64,000 nucleotides of DNA, from NCBI RefSeq assembly GCF_900103635.1, contig NZ_FMXK01000005.1, positions 1 to 64,000 of the forward strand. The letters are read 5' to 3'. Below, piece by piece: positions 33,250-44,192 of the stretch (the first letter of the stretch is position 1; each line of letters starts with the position of its first letter). Below the pieces are notes generated by a model that was given only the letters and a program-made list of their open reading frames with translations, was not told the origin of the DNA and did no database searches. The translations under genes were made by a program, and so were the position numbers. Source of the DNA: Butyrivibrio sp. INlla18. Its GTDB lineage: Bacteria > Bacillota > Clostridia > Lachnospirales > Lachnospiraceae.

Positions 33250-34338
33250 TTATTTCATGTCAACGATCTTCTGGTAGTAATCCTCAAGACCCTTAATGTT
33301 CTCTTCGATTACAGGCTTAACAGCTTCCTGCCAAGGTGTGATGTCATCAACTTCGATGATTGTAACACCATCAGCCTTGAGCTGCTCAAGTACTTCGTTC
33401 TCTTTCTCTTCTGAGATTGAACGGTTGTACTCAGATGCTGCCTTACCAGCCTCAACGAGGATATCCTGCTGCTCAGGTGTAAGCTTGTTCCAAGCCTCAT
33501 CTGTGATAACAACCTGGATAGCACCAAGTGTGTGTCCGTCAAGGATCATGTATGGAGCAACTTCTGGGAATGCGTTTGACTTGTAGTTAGCGATTGGCTG
33601 CTCAGCTGCATCAACTACACCAGTCTGAAGTGCGCTGTAAAGCTCACCGAAAGCAACTACTGTAGGGTTAGCGCCAAGACCTTCAACAAGACCATTCATA
33701 ACAGGGTCGTTAGATACACGGATCTTCATGCCCTTGAATGACTCGATACCTGTGATCTCATTAACTGTGAAGAAATGACGGAAACCTTCCTCACCATAGA
33801 AGAGACCTCTTACACCACTACCATTCTCTGATGATTCCTGAAGGAATTCCTGAGCAAGGTCTGATGTAGCGAAGTTCCAGAAATGATCACGGCTTGTGAA
33901 GATGTATGGAAGTGAAAGAAGCATTGACTTCTGTCCGCCGTATGGTGTAAGAGCGAAAGCAGAGATACGAGACATATCGATTGTGCCGCCGCCACCAAGC
34001 ATTGTGTCAAGTACGTCGTTCTCTGAACCAAGAACACCACTTGCCTGAAGGTCAATGATGATAGATCCATTTGATCTAGCCTCAACTTCTTCCTTGAACT
34101 TCTGATCTGTCATACCAACAATAGTATCAAGAGGGTTAACCTCAGCCATTACAAGAGTAATAGCATCTGCTGCAGGAGTAACTTCCTCAGCTGAATCAGC
34201 TGCAGGAGCTTCTGCTGTCTCTTCCTGTGTCTCAGCTGCAGGTGTCTCTGCAGGAGTCTCAGGAGCCTGAACGCCACATGCTGTCATTGAAAGAACAACA
34301 GCTGCTGTCATTAGTACTGATACAAATCTTTTTTTCAT
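33250..34338 (-). CDS. TRAP transporter substrate-binding lipoprotein, DctP type
   Basis: A 362-residue extracytoplasmic binding protein. Signal peptide and lipobox end at C21 (LSMTACG); a Glu/Ala/Thr-rich linker follows to about 58. The binding domain shows FKGMKIRVSNDPVMNGLVEGLGANP with the Arg that clamps the substrate carboxylate, then AFGELYSALQTGVVDAAEQP. The ligand is a carboxylate such as a sugar acid; the exact one cannot be read from sequence. AGGGAGG lies upstream of the ATG. First gene of the TRAP operon. Confidence 0.95.
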   Translation of the reverse strand: MKKRFVSVLMTAAVVLSMTACGVQAPETPAETPAAETQEETAEAPAADSAEEVTPAADAITLVMAEVNPLDTIVGMTDQKFKEEVEARSNGSIIIDLQASGVLGSENDVLDTMLGGGGTIDMSRISAFALTPYGGQKSMLLSLPYIFTSRDHFWNFATSDLAQEFLQESSENGSGVRGLFYGEEGFRHFFTVNEITGIESFKGMKIRVSNDPVMNGLVEGLGANPTVVAFGELYSALQTGVVDAAEQPIANYKSNAFPEVAPYMILDGHTLGAIQVVITDEAWNKLTPEQQDILVEAGKAASEYNRSISEEKENEVLEQLKADGVTIIEVDDITPWQEAVKPVIEENIKGLEDYYQKIVDMK

Positions 34339-34370
34339 TTTTCAAATAACCTCCCTTTTGAATTAAATAA

Positions 34371-34404
34371 ATAATGACAATTGTCTTATCGACAATGTCA
34401 TTAT
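34371..34404. promoter_or_regulatory. Near-perfect palindrome in front of dctP
   Basis: Left arm ATAATGACAATTGTC (34371-34385) and right arm GACAATGTCATTAT (34391-34404) are inverted repeats with one extra base and a 5-base centre. On minus the right arm overlaps a TATAAT, and the palindrome lies between that box and the dctP ribosome-binding site, so it can act as an operator or as an mRNA hairpin. No gene in the window is an obvious binder; the regulator at 28529 is a candidate. Confidence 0.6.
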
Positions 34405-34478
34405 AAATTAGCGTTAGACCACATAAAATCGGACATATTTAGCATGGCATAGCACATTTTTAACACACATAATATCGT

Positions 34479-34512
34479 AAAAAAAGACTGCCGTATGCTA
34501 TATACGACAGTC
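34479..34512 (-). terminator. Terminator of the S10-spc operon, after infA
   Basis: GACTG-t-CGTAT pairs with ATACG-g-CAGTC on minus, followed by a run of seven T. It ends the S10-spc transcript at infA. Confidence 0.9.
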
Positions 34513-34525
34513 CGTAAGATCTTAA

Positions 34526-34744
34526 TTACTTATCTCTCCAGATGATTCTACCCTTTGTGAGATCATAAGGTGAAAGCTCAAGAGTAACCTTATCTCCTGG
34601 TAAAATTCTAATGAAGTTCTGACGAAGCTTACCACTGATATGAGCAAGAACAACGTGTCCATTCTCAAGCTCTACCTGGAACATTGTGTTAGGAAGCTTC
34701 TCAATAACCTTTCCTTCAATTTCAATTACATCAGCCTTTGACAT
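34526..34744 (-). CDS. infA: Translation initiation factor IF-1
   Basis: A 72-residue IF-1, a single OB-fold protein that fills the 30S A site during initiation. [20 protein letters not shown] and [30 protein letters not shown] (in parts) are the standard pattern and length is exact. It is the last gene of the S10-spc operon here. In relatives rpmJ and rpsM follow at once; here a terminator and a 20-kb block intervene. The KOW-domain gene often found between map and infA is absent. Confidence 0.98.
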   Translation of the reverse strand: MSKADVIEIEGKVIEKLPNTMFQVELENGHVVLAHISGKLRQNFIRILPGDKVTLELSPYDLTKGRIIWRDK

Positions 34745-34765
34745 CTTTATCCTCCTACTTAACTA

Positions 34766-36188
<1,423 letters not shown>

Positions 36189-36201
36189 TTAAACTAGAAA
36201 G

Positions 36202-36244
36202 AAGAGGCTCCAGGGCTATTAGAAGCCCTGTGACCTCTTTTTTT
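36202..36244. promoter_or_regulatory. GC-rich hairpin between secY and adk
   Basis: AAGAGG and CAGGGCT pair with AGCCCTG and CCTCTT; seven T follow on the plus side and TCTTTC on the minus side. On minus it may be a partial terminator lowering adk-map-infA relative to secY. Plus-strand read-through control is the alternative. Confidence 0.55.
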
Positions 36245-36251
36245 CATAAAA

Positions 36252-37571
36252 TCAATCTTCCAGGAAACCTTTGTAATTACGTACAAGCATCTGTGATTCA
36301 ATCTGCTTGATTGTCTCAAGTATAACGCTTACCACGATGATAAGGCTGGTTCCACCAAATGAAACCTTTGCACCGAACAAACCATTGAATACGATAGGTA
36401 ATACGCCGATGATGATCAGGCCGCATGCACCTATGAAAATGATGTAGTTCAAAATGCTTGTAAGGTAATCGCTAGTTGGCTTACCTGGCCTGATTCCAGG
36501 AATAAATCCACCCTGCTTCTTCATATTGTCTGCAATCTCAATTGGATTAAATGTAATTGATGTGTAGAAATATGCGAAGAAGATGAGCAAGAGTATGTAT
36601 ACAACCAAACCAAGTGTATATACAGGGTGATTTGGATTGCACCAGTTACTCTGATTTAAAAATGCAACTGCCTTGCCCCAGAATCCTGATCCATTATATC
36701 CAACAAGCTGTGTAATAATGATCGGGAACTGGAAAAGTGACATTGCAAAAATAATTGGCATAACGCCGGCTGTATTGACCTTGAGAGGAATTTCAGAACG
36801 GTTTCCACCGTATGTCTTTCTTCCCTGGATCTTCTTAGCATACTGAACAGGAATTCTACGCTCAGCGCCGTTAAGAAGAACGACCAATAAAACCATAAAG
36901 ATAATAACCGCAATAATAACTATTGCTGATACTACTCCCCTTGCAATAGGCTTTCCGCTCACAAACTGACCGAATAGTGAGCTGATATCTGACGGCATTC
37001 TTGAAAGAATGTTGATAGTCAGAACTATTGATATACCGTTTCCAACCCCATTTTCTGTGATTCTTTCACCAATCCACATCAGGAATGCACTACCAGCTGT
37101 GAGTGCTGCAACAATCTGAACTACAAGGAATGGATTCTGTGAAGTAAGGAATCCTGTGTTCCTGTAAAAGCCGACTGCCATGGCTATTGATTCGATAAGA
37201 GCTAAAGCTACAGTGATATATCTTGTAAGCTTTGTAAGCTTCTTTCTTCCATCTTCGCCATCCTTCTGCCACTCCTCAAACTTAGGAATAGCAATTGTAA
37301 GGAGCTGAATGATAATGGAAGATGTGATGTATGGCGTGATATTGAGTGCCAAGATTGACATGTTCTCAAATGATCCACCAGTGAATCGATTCATAAAACC
37401 AAATGCATCACTCTCTGTCAAACCCTGAAACCAGTTCTTAAAAACTGCTGTATTCATACCTGGAACTGGAATAGCAGATCCAAGTCTGATAAGGGCGAGC
37501 ATCGCAAGAGTAAATAGAATCTTCATTCTAATTTCTTTGACTTTTAATGCATTCATTAGGGACTTAAACAT
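36252..37571 (-). CDS. secY: Preprotein translocase subunit SecY
   Basis: A 439-residue channel protein with ten membrane helices for export and membrane insertion of proteins. Family marks are RLGSAIPVPGMN at the N terminus, GNGISIVLTINILSR and PGIRPGKPTSDYLTSILN; the C-terminal cytoplasmic tail ends in LVRNYKGFLED. It starts at the end of rplO (one-base overlap) as usual in spc operons. Confidence 0.98.
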   Translation of the reverse strand: MFKSLMNALKVKEIRMKILFTLAMLALIRLGSAIPVPGMNTAVFKNWFQGLTESDAFGFMNRFTGGSFENMSILALNITPYITSSIIIQLLTIAIPKFEEWQKDGEDGRKKLTKLTRYITVALALIESIAMAVGFYRNTGFLTSQNPFLVVQIVAALTAGSAFLMWIGERITENGVGNGISIVLTINILSRMPSDISSLFGQFVSGKPIARGVVSAIVIIAVIIFMVLLVVLLNGAERRIPVQYAKKIQGRKTYGGNRSEIPLKVNTAGVMPIIFAMSLFQFPIIITQLVGYNGSGFWGKAVAFLNQSNWCNPNHPVYTLGLVVYILLLIFFAYFYTSITFNPIEIADNMKKQGGFIPGIRPGKPTSDYLTSILNYIIFIGACGLIIIGVLPIVFNGLFGAKVSFGGTSLIIVVSVILETIKQIESQMLVRNYKGFLED

Positions 37572-38011
37572 TAGATCACCTCTGTTGTTCCACCAAGTGC
37601 CTCGATCTTCTCTTTAGCTGATGCGCTGAACGCATTTGCTTTAACCGTAAGCTTCTTAGTAAATTCGCCGTTTCCAAGAATCTTAACACCATCAAGCTCT
37701 TTCTTGATGATTCCAGCATCTTTAAGTGCCTGAATGTCAACAACTGCACCGTTGTCAAATGCTTCAAGTGCGCTTAAGTTGATACCAACGATGTTCTTGT
37801 GGTTGATGTTCTTGAAGCCTCTCTTAGGAAGTCTTCTGAACAATGGCATCTGACCACCTTCGAAACCAAGTCTTGGTGCTCCTGAACGAGCCTTCTGACC
37901 CTTATGTCCCTTACCAGCAGTCTTGCCGTTTCCTGAACCATGTCCACGGCCTCTTCTAAAATTATCGCTCTGTACTGAACCTTCAGCAGGTCTTAAGTTG
38001 GATAATTCCAT
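37571..38011 (-). CDS. rplO: 50S ribosomal protein L15
   Basis: A 146-residue L15 (uL15). The N-terminal Gly/Arg-rich extension ([26 protein letters not shown] region) reaches into 23S rRNA, and the conserved [18 protein letters not shown] lies near residues 49-66. Length is normal. It is separated from rpmD by 123 bases containing a long closed stem. Confidence 0.98.
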   Translation of the reverse strand: MELSNLRPAEGSVQSDNFRRGRGHGSGNGKTAGKGHKGQKARSGAPRLGFEGGQMPLFRRLPKRGFKNINHKNIVGINLSALEAFDNGAVVDIQALKDAGIIKKELDGVKILGNGEFTKKLTVKANAFSASAKEKIEALGGTTEVI

Positions 38012-38030
38012 GATATTCCTCCTTATACAT

Positions 38031-38106
38031 ACTGGGGCTTATGCCGCTCAGCGCAGTACACAATATACATTATATACCACTCGCGTACACTTAGAACAGC
38101 CCCAGT
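38031..38106 (-). other. Closed stem-loop domain in the rplO-rpmD spacer
   Basis: ACTGGGGCT (38031-38039) is perfectly complementary to AGCCCCAGT (38098-38106), closing a domain of 58 bases with smaller inner pairings (for example GCG...CGC and GTAC-type arms). No gene fits. It lies just upstream of the rplO ribosome-binding site on the transcript. Confidence 0.65.
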
Positions 38107-38134
38107 TACAATTAATGTTTCAATTATGTCGAGA

Positions 38135-38323
38135 TTAGATCTCTTCAACCTTTACAAGGTGTCTGATCTGCTGAATCTGTCCTCTTGTTGCTGAGTTATC
38201 AGGAAGTTCAACAGAACTGTTAAGTTTCTTGAATCCCATTGATTTTACTGTTGCTACCTGCTTAGGTACAGCGCCAATTGTGGACTTAACCAATGTGATC
38301 TTGAGTTTCTTTTCGCTTGCCAT
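38135..38323 (-). CDS. rpmD: 50S ribosomal protein L30
   Basis: A 62-residue L30 (uL30) of the short bacterial type. LKITLVKSTIGAVPKQVATVKSMGFKKLN (in parts) is the usual core, and TRGQIQQIRHLVKVEEI is the C-terminal helix and strand. It lies 16 bases after rpsE in normal spc order. Confidence 0.97.
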   Translation of the reverse strand: MASEKKLKITLVKSTIGAVPKQVATVKSMGFKKLNSSVELPDNSATRGQIQQIRHLVKVEEI

Positions 38324-38339
38324 TGATAATATCCTCCTA

Positions 38340-38849
38340 TTATGCTGTTACTTCTGCAACAGACTTGCCGCGCTTAGCAGCAACTTCTTCAGGTGTCTTT
38401 AACTGAGCAAGACCGTTGATTGTTGCATAAACAACGTTCTGCTTGTTGTTAGAACCAAGTGACTTTGTTCTGATATTTCTGATACCTGCAAGCTCACATA
38501 CTGAACGAGCAGGGCCACCAGCGATGATACCAGTACCTTCTGGAGATCTCTTAAGTAAAACTTCAGCAGAGCCGAACTTACCTACGAAATCATGTGTAAT
38601 ACTGTTATTCTCGTCAAGAGGTACAGTAATGAGGTTCTTAGTAGCATCCTCTTTACCCTTACGGATAGCATCTGGGATTTCTGTTGACTTGCCCAGACCA
38701 ACACCAACGTGTCCGTTGTTATCACCTACTACAACAAGTGCTGTGAACTTCATGTTACGTCCACCCTTAACAACCTTAGTAACACGCTTGATGGTTACAA
38801 CTTTATCTGTCAATTCGAGCTGACTAGCATCTACGATTGTACGCTTCAT
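38340..38849 (-). CDS. rpsE: 30S ribosomal protein S5
   Basis: A 169-residue S5 (uS5), at the mRNA entry site of the 30S subunit. The double-stranded-RNA-binding part shows [21 protein letters not shown]; the C-terminal domain shows [21 protein letters not shown]. Both domains are complete. It follows rplR by 18 bases. Confidence 0.98.
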   Translation of the reverse strand: MKRTIVDASQLELTDKVVTIKRVTKVVKGGRNMKFTALVVVGDNNGHVGVGLGKSTEIPDAIRKGKEDATKNLITVPLDENNSITHDFVGKFGSAEVLLKRSPEGTGIIAGGPARSVCELAGIRNIRTKSLGSNNKQNVVYATINGLAQLKTPEEVAAKRGKSVAEVTA

Positions 38850-38867
38850 ATTGTGTTTTCTCCCTTC

Positions 38868-39236
38868 TTAGAATTCCAAGCCAGCTTCTCTGGCAGCATC
38901 AGCAAGGGCTTTAACCTTACCGTGATAAATATAACCGCCTCTATCGAATACTACGGCCTTGATACCTTTTTCAATTGCTCTCTTAGCAACTACATCACCG
39001 ATCTTTGAAGCTGCATCAATGTCATCTGTATTCTTAAGCTCAGCCTTGATATCTTTTTCAAGAGTTGAAGCAGATACAAGTGTCTTACCAGCTACATCAT
39101 CAATAACCTGTGCATATACGTGATTATTGCTTCTAAATACTGCTAAACGTGGTCTCTCAGCTGTTCCGCTGAAACGATTACGAATCTTCATGTGCTTTTT
39201 AACACGAATTTTCTGTCTTGATTCCTTACTAACCAT
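38868..39236 (-). CDS. rplR: 50S ribosomal protein L18
   Basis: A 122-residue L18 (uL18), which binds 5S r[32 protein letters not shown] and the C-terminal [25 protein letters not shown] (in parts) are typical. Length is normal; the gene lies in standard order between rplF and rpsE. Confidence 0.98.
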   Translation of the reverse strand: MVSKESRQKIRVKKHMKIRNRFSGTAERPRLAVFRSNNHVYAQVIDDVAGKTLVSASTLEKDIKAELKNTDDIDAASKIGDVVAKRAIEKGIKAVVFDRGGYIYHGKVKALADAAREAGLEF

Positions 39237-39255
39237 TTTGCACTCTCCTTCTTAA

Positions 39256-39795
39256 TTATTTCTTACCAGTCTTACCAACTTTACGTCTGATAACCTCATC
39301 AGCATACTTGATACCCTTGCCCTTATATGGCTCTGGAGCTCTCTTTTCTCTGATGATTGCAGCGTGCTGTCCAACTGCTTCCTTATCAATTCCCTTAACT
39401 GTAATTACCTGACCCTCAACAACTGTCTCGATTCCTTCTGGATCAACAAGTTCTACAGGGTGAGAATAACCAAGTGTGAGAGAGAGTGTCTTACCATTCT
39501 TAGCAGCTCTGTAACCTACACCGTTAACCTCAAGCTTCTTTTCGTAGCCATCTGTAACACCAACAACCATGTTGTTAAGAAGGCTTCTTGAAAGACCATG
39601 TAAAGCCTTTGTCTTCTTCTGATCGTCAGGTCTTTTAACCTCGATCTGTCCGTCTTCCTGTGAGAAAGAAATCTCAGCTGGGAAAACTCTTGTAAGAGTA
39701 CCCTTAGGTCCCTTTACAGTCACCTTATTATTTTCTGCAACTTCTACTGTTACACCAGCAGGAACTGCGATTGGCATTTTTCCAATTCGTGACAT
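39256..39795 (-). CDS. rplF: 50S ribosomal protein L6
   Basis: A 179-residue L6 (uL6), near the factor-binding site. Two repeated alpha/beta domains are present; the C-terminal signature [19 protein letters not shown] is intact, and the N terminus [15 protein letters not shown] is standard. It follows rpsH by 15 bases. Confidence 0.98.
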   Translation of the reverse strand: MSRIGKMPIAVPAGVTVEVAENNKVTVKGPKGTLTRVFPAEISFSQEDGQIEVKRPDDQKKTKALHGLSRSLLNNMVVGVTDGYEKKLEVNGVGYRAAKNGKTLSLTLGYSHPVELVDPEGIETVVEGQVITVKGIDKEAVGQHAAIIREKRAPEPYKGKGIKYADEVIRRKVGKTGKK

Positions 39796-39810
39796 GCCCG
39801 TACCTCCAAT

Positions 39811-40212
39811 TTACCAAATGAATGCAAGAACTTCGCCACCAACCTGGAGCTCTCTTGCTTTTTTATCAGTTACAACGCCCTGGTTTGTTGAAATGATTGC
39901 AATACCAAGTCCGCCTAATACTCTAGGAAGCTCATCCTTGCCTGCGTATACACGAAGACCAGGCTTTGAGATTCTCTTAAGACCAGTGATAACCTTATCG
40001 TTTCTGTCAGCACCATACTTAAGAGTGATGTGAAGATTCTTGAATGCTCCATCTTCTACTACATCAAGCTTCTTAATATAACCTTCCTCAAGAAGAATGT
40101 TTGCGATAGCAAGCTTCATCTTTGAAGAAGGAACATCAACAGTGTCATGCTTAGCAGTGTTTGCGTTACGAATTCTTGTAAGCATATCTGCAATAGGATC
40201 GTTCATTGCCAT
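39811..40212 (-). CDS. rpsH: 30S ribosomal protein S8
   Basis: A 133-residue S8 (uS8), a primary 16S rRNA binder and, in E. coli, the repressor of the spc operon. [20 protein letters not shown] at the N terminus and the C-terminal [27 protein letters not shown] (in parts) are typical. A 140-base spacer before it contains the hairpin AGTGGT/ACCACT (40305-40327). Confidence 0.98.
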   Translation of the reverse strand: MAMNDPIADMLTRIRNANTAKHDTVDVPSSKMKLAIANILLEEGYIKKLDVVEDGAFKNLHITLKYGADRNDKVITGLKRISKPGLRVYAGKDELPRVLGGLGIAIISTNQGVVTDKKARELQVGGEVLAFIW

Positions 40213-40352
40213 TTTAAAATTGCCTCCTTAATTATTATTGCTTCGCCTTACTACTCCCCGAATTGAGCAGAGACACGAAGCCGCAATGTGTTTAATTGTT
40301 ATTTAGTGGTCCCCATCCTGAACCACTTAAATGATAGTTCTGCTCTCGCAGA

Positions 40353-40538
40353 TTACCATGATGCCTTACGAACACCAGGAATCTCGCCCTTGTATGCAAG
40401 TTCACGGAAGCAAATTCTGCAGATTCCGTACTTTCTAAGATATGCATGAGGACGACCGCAGATCTTACAACGATTATAAGCACGTGTAGAGAACTTTGGT
40501 TTCATCTGCTGTTTAACCTTCATGGATAATTTAGCCAT
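40353..40538 (-). CDS. rpsN: 30S ribosomal protein S14, zinc type
   Basis: A 61-residue short S14 (uS14, type Z). Zinc ligands are the cysteines in [12 protein letters not shown] and [10 protein letters not shown]. The longer zinc-free paralog that some Firmicutes carry is not in this window. It lies between rplE and rpsH in normal order, 18 bases after rplE. The downstream spacer to rpsH is unusually long. Confidence 0.98.
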   Translation of the reverse strand: MAKLSMKVKQQMKPKFSTRAYNRCKICGRPHAYLRKYGICRICFRELAYKGEIPGVRKASW

Positions 40539-40556
40539 GTGTCTTATTCCCTCCTA

Positions 40557-41096
40557 TTACTTTGCAAAAGGCATATTGAACAGTGTGAGAAGCTCACGAG
40601 CCTCTTCATCTGTCTTAGCTGTTGTTGTGAAAATGATGTCCATACCTCTTGTTTTGTCAATCTTATCATACTCGATCTCAGGGAAGATAAGCTGCTCTTT
40701 GATACCAAGAGCGTAGTTACCTCTACCATCGAATGAGTTAGGATTGATTCCTCTGAAGTCACGTACACGAGGAAGAGCAAGGTTTACAAGACGATCAAGG
40801 AAATCGTACATCTTGTCGCCACGGAGTGTTACTTTACATCCGATTGGCATACCCTCTCTTAACTTGAAGTTAGCGATTGACTTCTTAGCCTTTGTGTAAA
40901 CAGGCTTCTGGCCTGAAATAATAGCCATATCGTTTGCAGCGTTCTCAAGAAGCTTAGCATTCTCCTTAGCTTCTCCAACTGCCATATTGATAACGATCTT
41001 GTCGAGCTTTGGAACTTCCATTACGTTCTTGTAACCGAACTTCTTTGTCATAGCATCAACGATCTCGTTTTTGTATAAATCCTTATATCTACTCAA
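40557..41096 (-). CDS. rplE: 50S ribosomal protein L5
   Basis: A 179-residue L5 (uL5), which binds 5S rRNA and contacts the P-site t[26 protein letters not shown] and [27 protein letters not shown] (in parts) are typical. Length is normal; it lies 22 bases after rplX. Confidence 0.98.
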   Translation of the reverse strand: MSRYKDLYKNEIVDAMTKKFGYKNVMEVPKLDKIVINMAVGEAKENAKLLENAANDMAIISGQKPVYTKAKKSIANFKLREGMPIGCKVTLRGDKMYDFLDRLVNLALPRVRDFRGINPNSFDGRGNYALGIKEQLIFPEIEYDKIDKTRGMDIIFTTTAKTDEEARELLTLFNMPFAK

Positions 41097-41118
41097 CGCT
41101 TAATACCTCCTTCCTAAA

Positions 41119-41448
41119 TTAGTCGATAACCTCACCAGTCTTTTTAGCGATGCGGTTCTTCTTTACAACCTTACCATTATCATCCTTTTCAACCTTGAAA
41201 CCGATTTTAGTAGGCTGTCCGTTATGAAGATACACAACGTTTGAGATATCAAGAGCAGCTTCGCGCTCTACAATACCGCCATTAGGATTCTTTGCAGAAG
41301 GCTTCTCGTGCTTTGTAACCTTGTTAAGGCCCTCAACAACTACCTTTCCGTTCTTTACATCAACAGAAAGAACTTTTCCTTCTTTATCGATTTCTCTTCC
41401 GGCGATAACTCTTACCATATCACCCTTCTTAATCTTACTAGTTGACAT
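41119..41448 (-). CDS. rplX: 50S ribosomal protein L24
   Basis: A 109-residue L24 (uL24) with the KOW motif at the N terminus (KKGDMVRVIAGREIDKEGKV) that starts 50S assembly. The C-terminal part KIGFKVEKDDNGKVVKKNRIAKKTG is normal. It sits between rplN (12 bases) and rplE. Confidence 0.98.
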   Translation of the reverse strand: MSTSKIKKGDMVRVIAGREIDKEGKVLSVDVKNGKVVVEGLNKVTKHEKPSAKNPNGGIVEREAALDISNVVYLHNGQPTKIGFKVEKDDNGKVVKKNRIAKKTGEVID

Positions 41449-41460
41449 CTGGGCGCCTCC

Positions 41461-41829
41461 TTATAATACTTCAGGAGCAAGAGAAAGAATCTTCATGAAT
41501 TTCTTCTCACGAAGCTCTCTAGCTACTGGTCCAAAAATACGTGTTCCCTTAGGCGTACCATCTTCATTGATAACAACAGCAGCGTTCTCATCAAATCTGA
41601 TGTAGGAACCGTCCTTACGACGTGTCTCTTTAACAGTACGAACGACAACAGCCTTAACAACGTCACCCTTCTTTACAACTCCACCGGGTGTTGCTTCTTT
41701 AACTGAAGCAACGATTGTGTCGCCGATTCTCGCATATCTTCTTGTAGATCCACCCATAACACGAATTGTAAGAAGCTCTTTAGCACCTGTGTTATCAGCG
41801 ACTCTAAGTCTACTTTCCTGCTGAATCAT
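41461..41829 (-). CDS. rplN: 50S ribosomal protein L14
   Basis: A 122-residue L14 (uL14) at the subunit interface, where it meets Rsf[21 protein letters not shown] and the [32 protein letters not shown] end (in parts) are typical and length is exact. A likely 21-base gap separates it from rpsQ. Confidence 0.98.
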   Translation of the reverse strand: MIQQESRLRVADNTGAKELLTIRVMGGSTRRYARIGDTIVASVKEATPGGVVKKGDVVKAVVVRTVKETRRKDGSYIRFDENAAVVINEDGTPKGTRIFGPVARELREKKFMKILSLAPEVL

Positions 41830-41850
41830 GATATTTCTCCTTTTTTTGTA

Positions 41851-42105
41851 TTACTTTGCACGTTCAATTATGGATACAAGTCTCCATCTCTTATCCTTGG
41901 AGATAGGCTTTGTCTCCATTACCTTAACTGTGTCACCAATACGGCACTCATTGTTCTCGTCATGAGCCTTAAGCTTGTAAGTTCTCTTTACGATCTTCTT
42001 GTAAAGAGGATGCTTAACATGGTCCTCAATGGAAACTGTGATGGTCTTGTCCATCTTATCGCTTGTTACTTTTCCAACACGCGTTTTTCTTAAATTTCTT
42101 TCCAC
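41851..42105 (-). CDS. rpsQ: 30S ribosomal protein S17
   Basis: An 84-residue S17 (uS17), an OB-fold 16S rRNA binder. [20 protein letters not shown] is the family N terminus and [21 protein letters not shown] the central loop. The start is a GTG at 42105: AAAGGAG is eight bases upstream, while the longer frame begins with a TTG and covers that site. It follows rpmC. Confidence 0.96.
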   Translation of the reverse strand: MERNLRKTRVGKVTSDKMDKTITVSIEDHVKHPLYKKIVKRTYKLKAHDENNECRIGDTVKVMETKPISKDKRWRLVSIIERAK

Positions 42106-42137
42106 GATCTTTTCTCCTTTTAGATTAGACAAAGGTA

Positions 42138-42347
42138 TTAGTTAGCTGCCTTTGCGTTCTGTGTGATTACAGTCTGGATTCTTGCAATATTTCTTCTTAC
42201 TTCTTTAATTCTTGCTGTATTATCCAACTGGTTTGTAGCGTTCTGGAATTTTAAGTTGAAAAGTTCTTTCTTAGCTGATACAAGCTCAGTCTGAAGCTCA
42301 TCAGCTGACTTAGCCTTCAACTCATCTACATACTTATTAGTTTTCAT
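42138..42347 (-). CDS. rpmC: 50S ribosomal protein L29
   Basis: A 69-residue L29 (uL29), a two-helix hairpin next to the exit tunnel that helps dock SRP and trigger factor. [18 protein letters not shown] begins it; the core [26 protein letters not shown] (in parts) is normal. The start at 42347 lies inside the end of rplP (11-base overlap); a much longer frame upstream is only rplP in another frame. Confidence 0.97.
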   Translation of the reverse strand: MKTNKYVDELKAKSADELQTELVSAKKELFNLKFQNATNQLDNTARIKEVRRNIARIQTVITQNAKAAN

Positions 42348-42774
42348 TAGATACACCGCCTTCCAAATCAGCCTTTGAAACGATCTTGCACTTACAAGGA
42401 AGCTTATGCATAGCAAGACGAAGAGCTTCTCTTGCGTCGGCCTCGGCAACACCACCGATTTCGAACATTACACGACCAGGCTTAACAACAGCTACCCATC
42501 TATCTACGGCACCCTTACCAGAACCCATACGAGTTCCAAGAGGCTTCAATGTAATAGGCTTGTCAGGGAAAATTTTGATCCAAACCTGACCACCACGCTT
42601 GATGAAACGTGTCATAGCAACACGGGCTGCCTCAATCTGATTTGAATTGATCCAGCAAGGCTCAAGCGCAACAATACCGAAATCACCATAAGTGATTGTA
42701 GTACCACGAGTAATTTTATGAGCCATTGAACCGCGGAACTGCTTGCGGTGCTTAACTCTCTTTGGCATTAACAT
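42337..42774 (-). CDS. rplP: 50S ribosomal protein L16
   Basis: A 145-residue L16 (uL16), at the A site and peptidyl-transferase centre. [30 protein letters not shown] and [20 protein letters not shown] are typical. The ATG shares a base with the rpsC stop (TAATG), indicating coupled translation; its end overlaps rpmC by 11 bases. Confidence 0.98.
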   Translation of the reverse strand: MLMPKRVKHRKQFRGSMAHKITRGTTITYGDFGIVALEPCWINSNQIEAARVAMTRFIKRGGQVWIKIFPDKPITLKPLGTRMGSGKGAVDRWVAVVKPGRVMFEIGGVAEADAREALRLAMHKLPCKCKIVSKADLEGGVSNEN

Positions 42775-43445
42775 TATTTATCGCTCCCTTCCTTATCTGA
42801 ATTCTCACCTGCTTTAGTTGGAAGTACTTCACCCTTATAGATCCATACCTTTACACCAACCTTACCATAGGTTGTATCTGCTTCAGCAAAACCATAATCG
42901 ATGTCTGCTCTAAGAGTCTGAAGAGGAATTGTTCCCTCGCTGTAGAACTCTGAACGAGCGATATCAGCACCGCCGAGACGGCCTGAGCAGCATGCCTTGA
43001 TACCAAGTGCATCTGTCTTCATTGTTCTGCTCATGCATGACTTCATTGCTCTTCTGAATGATACACGGTTCTCGAGCTGCTGAGCGATATTCTCTGCAAC
43101 AAGCTGTGCATCCTTATCAGGCTTCTTGATTTCTTTGATATCAACAAGAACTTTCTTGTCTGTGAGCTTTGAAAGCTCCTTCTTGGTTACTTCGATTTCA
43201 GCACCGCCCTTACCGATTACGACACCAGGCTTAGCTGTATAAACGATAACCTTAACTCTATCTGATGCTCTCTCGATCTCGATCTTAGAAACACCAGCTG
43301 CATATAACTTCTTCTTCAGAAATTTTCTGATATTATAATCTTCTACAAGATTATTGGCGAAATCGCCAGATTCAGCATACCACTTGGAATCCCAGTCAGC
43401 GATAACACCGACTCTGAGGCCATGAGGATTAACTTTCTGTCCCAT
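42774..43445 (-). CDS. rpsC: 30S ribosomal protein S3
   Basis: A 223-residue S3 (uS3). The KH domain shows [21 protein letters not shown] near residues 71-91, and the C-terminal domain [36 protein letters not shown] is the standard start. It surrounds the mRNA entry path on the 30S head. One-base overlap with rplP. Confidence 0.98.
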   Translation of the reverse strand: MGQKVNPHGLRVGVIADWDSKWYAESGDFANNLVEDYNIRKFLKKKLYAAGVSKIEIERASDRVKVIVYTAKPGVVIGKGGAEIEVTKKELSKLTDKKVLVDIKEIKKPDKDAQLVAENIAQQLENRVSFRRAMKSCMSRTMKTDALGIKACCSGRLGGADIARSEFYSEGTIPLQTLRADIDYGFAEADTTYGKVGVKVWIYKGEVLPTKAGENSDKEGSDK

Positions 43446-43464
43446 TCTTAGGTTCTCCTTTCAA

Positions 43465-43860
43465 TTATCTCTCGTCCAAAATAACAGTGAGATGGCTCAT
43501 TCTCTTATTGATTCTGTATGCTCTACCCTGTGCTCTAGGCTGAATTCTCTTCATGATAGGGCCGTTGCTAGCAGTGCACTCAGCAATATAGAGATTTGAT
43601 CTGTTCATACCCTTGTTGTTCTCAGCGTTAGCTACAGCGCTTGCAAGAAGCTTGTAGATTACGCTTGAAGCATATCTAGGATTGTACTGAAGGATTGCAA
43701 GTGCAGTCTCAACGTCCTTTCCTCTGATAGCATCCATGACAAAGCATGCCTTCTGAACTGGTATTCTTGCGTAAGATAACTTTGCAAAAGGTCTTGTTTC
43801 TTTATTGTCACGATTTCTTTCTCTTTTGATTTTTGATCTATGCTTGATCTCCATTTCCAT
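43465..43860 (-). CDS. rplV: 50S ribosomal protein L22
   Basis: A 131-residue L22 (uL22), lining the exit tunnel. The globular part shows YARIPVQKACFVMDAIRGKDV; the tunnel hairpin is QPRAQGRAYRINKRMSHLTVIL. The charged N-terminal extension HRSKIKRERNRDNK is slightly longer than in E. coli. AAAGGAGG lies upstream of the ATG. Confidence 0.98.
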   Translation of the reverse strand: MEMEIKHRSKIKRERNRDNKETRPFAKLSYARIPVQKACFVMDAIRGKDVETALAILQYNPRYASSVIYKLLASAVANAENNKGMNRSNLYIAECTASNGPIMKRIQPRAQGRAYRINKRMSHLTVILDER

Positions 43861-43890
43861 GGATATAACCTCCTTTCGTTAAAACACTTC

Positions 43891-44181
43891 TTAGTTTACG
43901 CTGCTCTTTCTCTCTGCAGGAGAGTTTCCAGCATGTCCTCTGAATGTTCTTGTAGGAACAAACTCACCAAGCTTGTGTCCAACCATATCTTCAGTAACAT
44001 ATACAGGAATATGCTTTCTTCCATCATGAACAGCAATTGTGTGTCCAACAAAAGATGGGAAAATTGTAGAACGACGTGACCATGTCTTAATAATCTGCTT
44101 CTGGCCCTCTGCGTTCATAGCATCTATCTTCTTAAGCAGGCTTGCGTCTGCAAAAGGTCCCTTTTTAAGTGATCTAGACAT
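43891..44181 (-). CDS. rpsS: 30S ribosomal protein S19
   Basis: A 96-residue S19 (uS19) on the 30S head. [19 protein letters not shown] at the N terminus, [22 protein letters not shown] and [17 protein letters not shown] are typical. Normal length and order after rplB. Confidence 0.98.
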   Translation of the reverse strand: MSRSLKKGPFADASLLKKIDAMNAEGQKQIIKTWSRRSTIFPSFVGHTIAVHDGRKHIPVYVTEDMVGHKLGEFVPTRTFRGHAGNSPAERKSSVN

Positions 44182-44192
44182 TTTATTCCTCC

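Noticed and set aside
38443-38823. 126-codon plus-strand frame over rpsE
   Set aside because: Antisense to a certain ribosomal protein gene; typical shadow frame.
42348-42455. Longer start for rpmC
   Set aside because: The extra 36 codons read through rplP in another frame; the L29 homology and ribosome-binding site begin at 42347.
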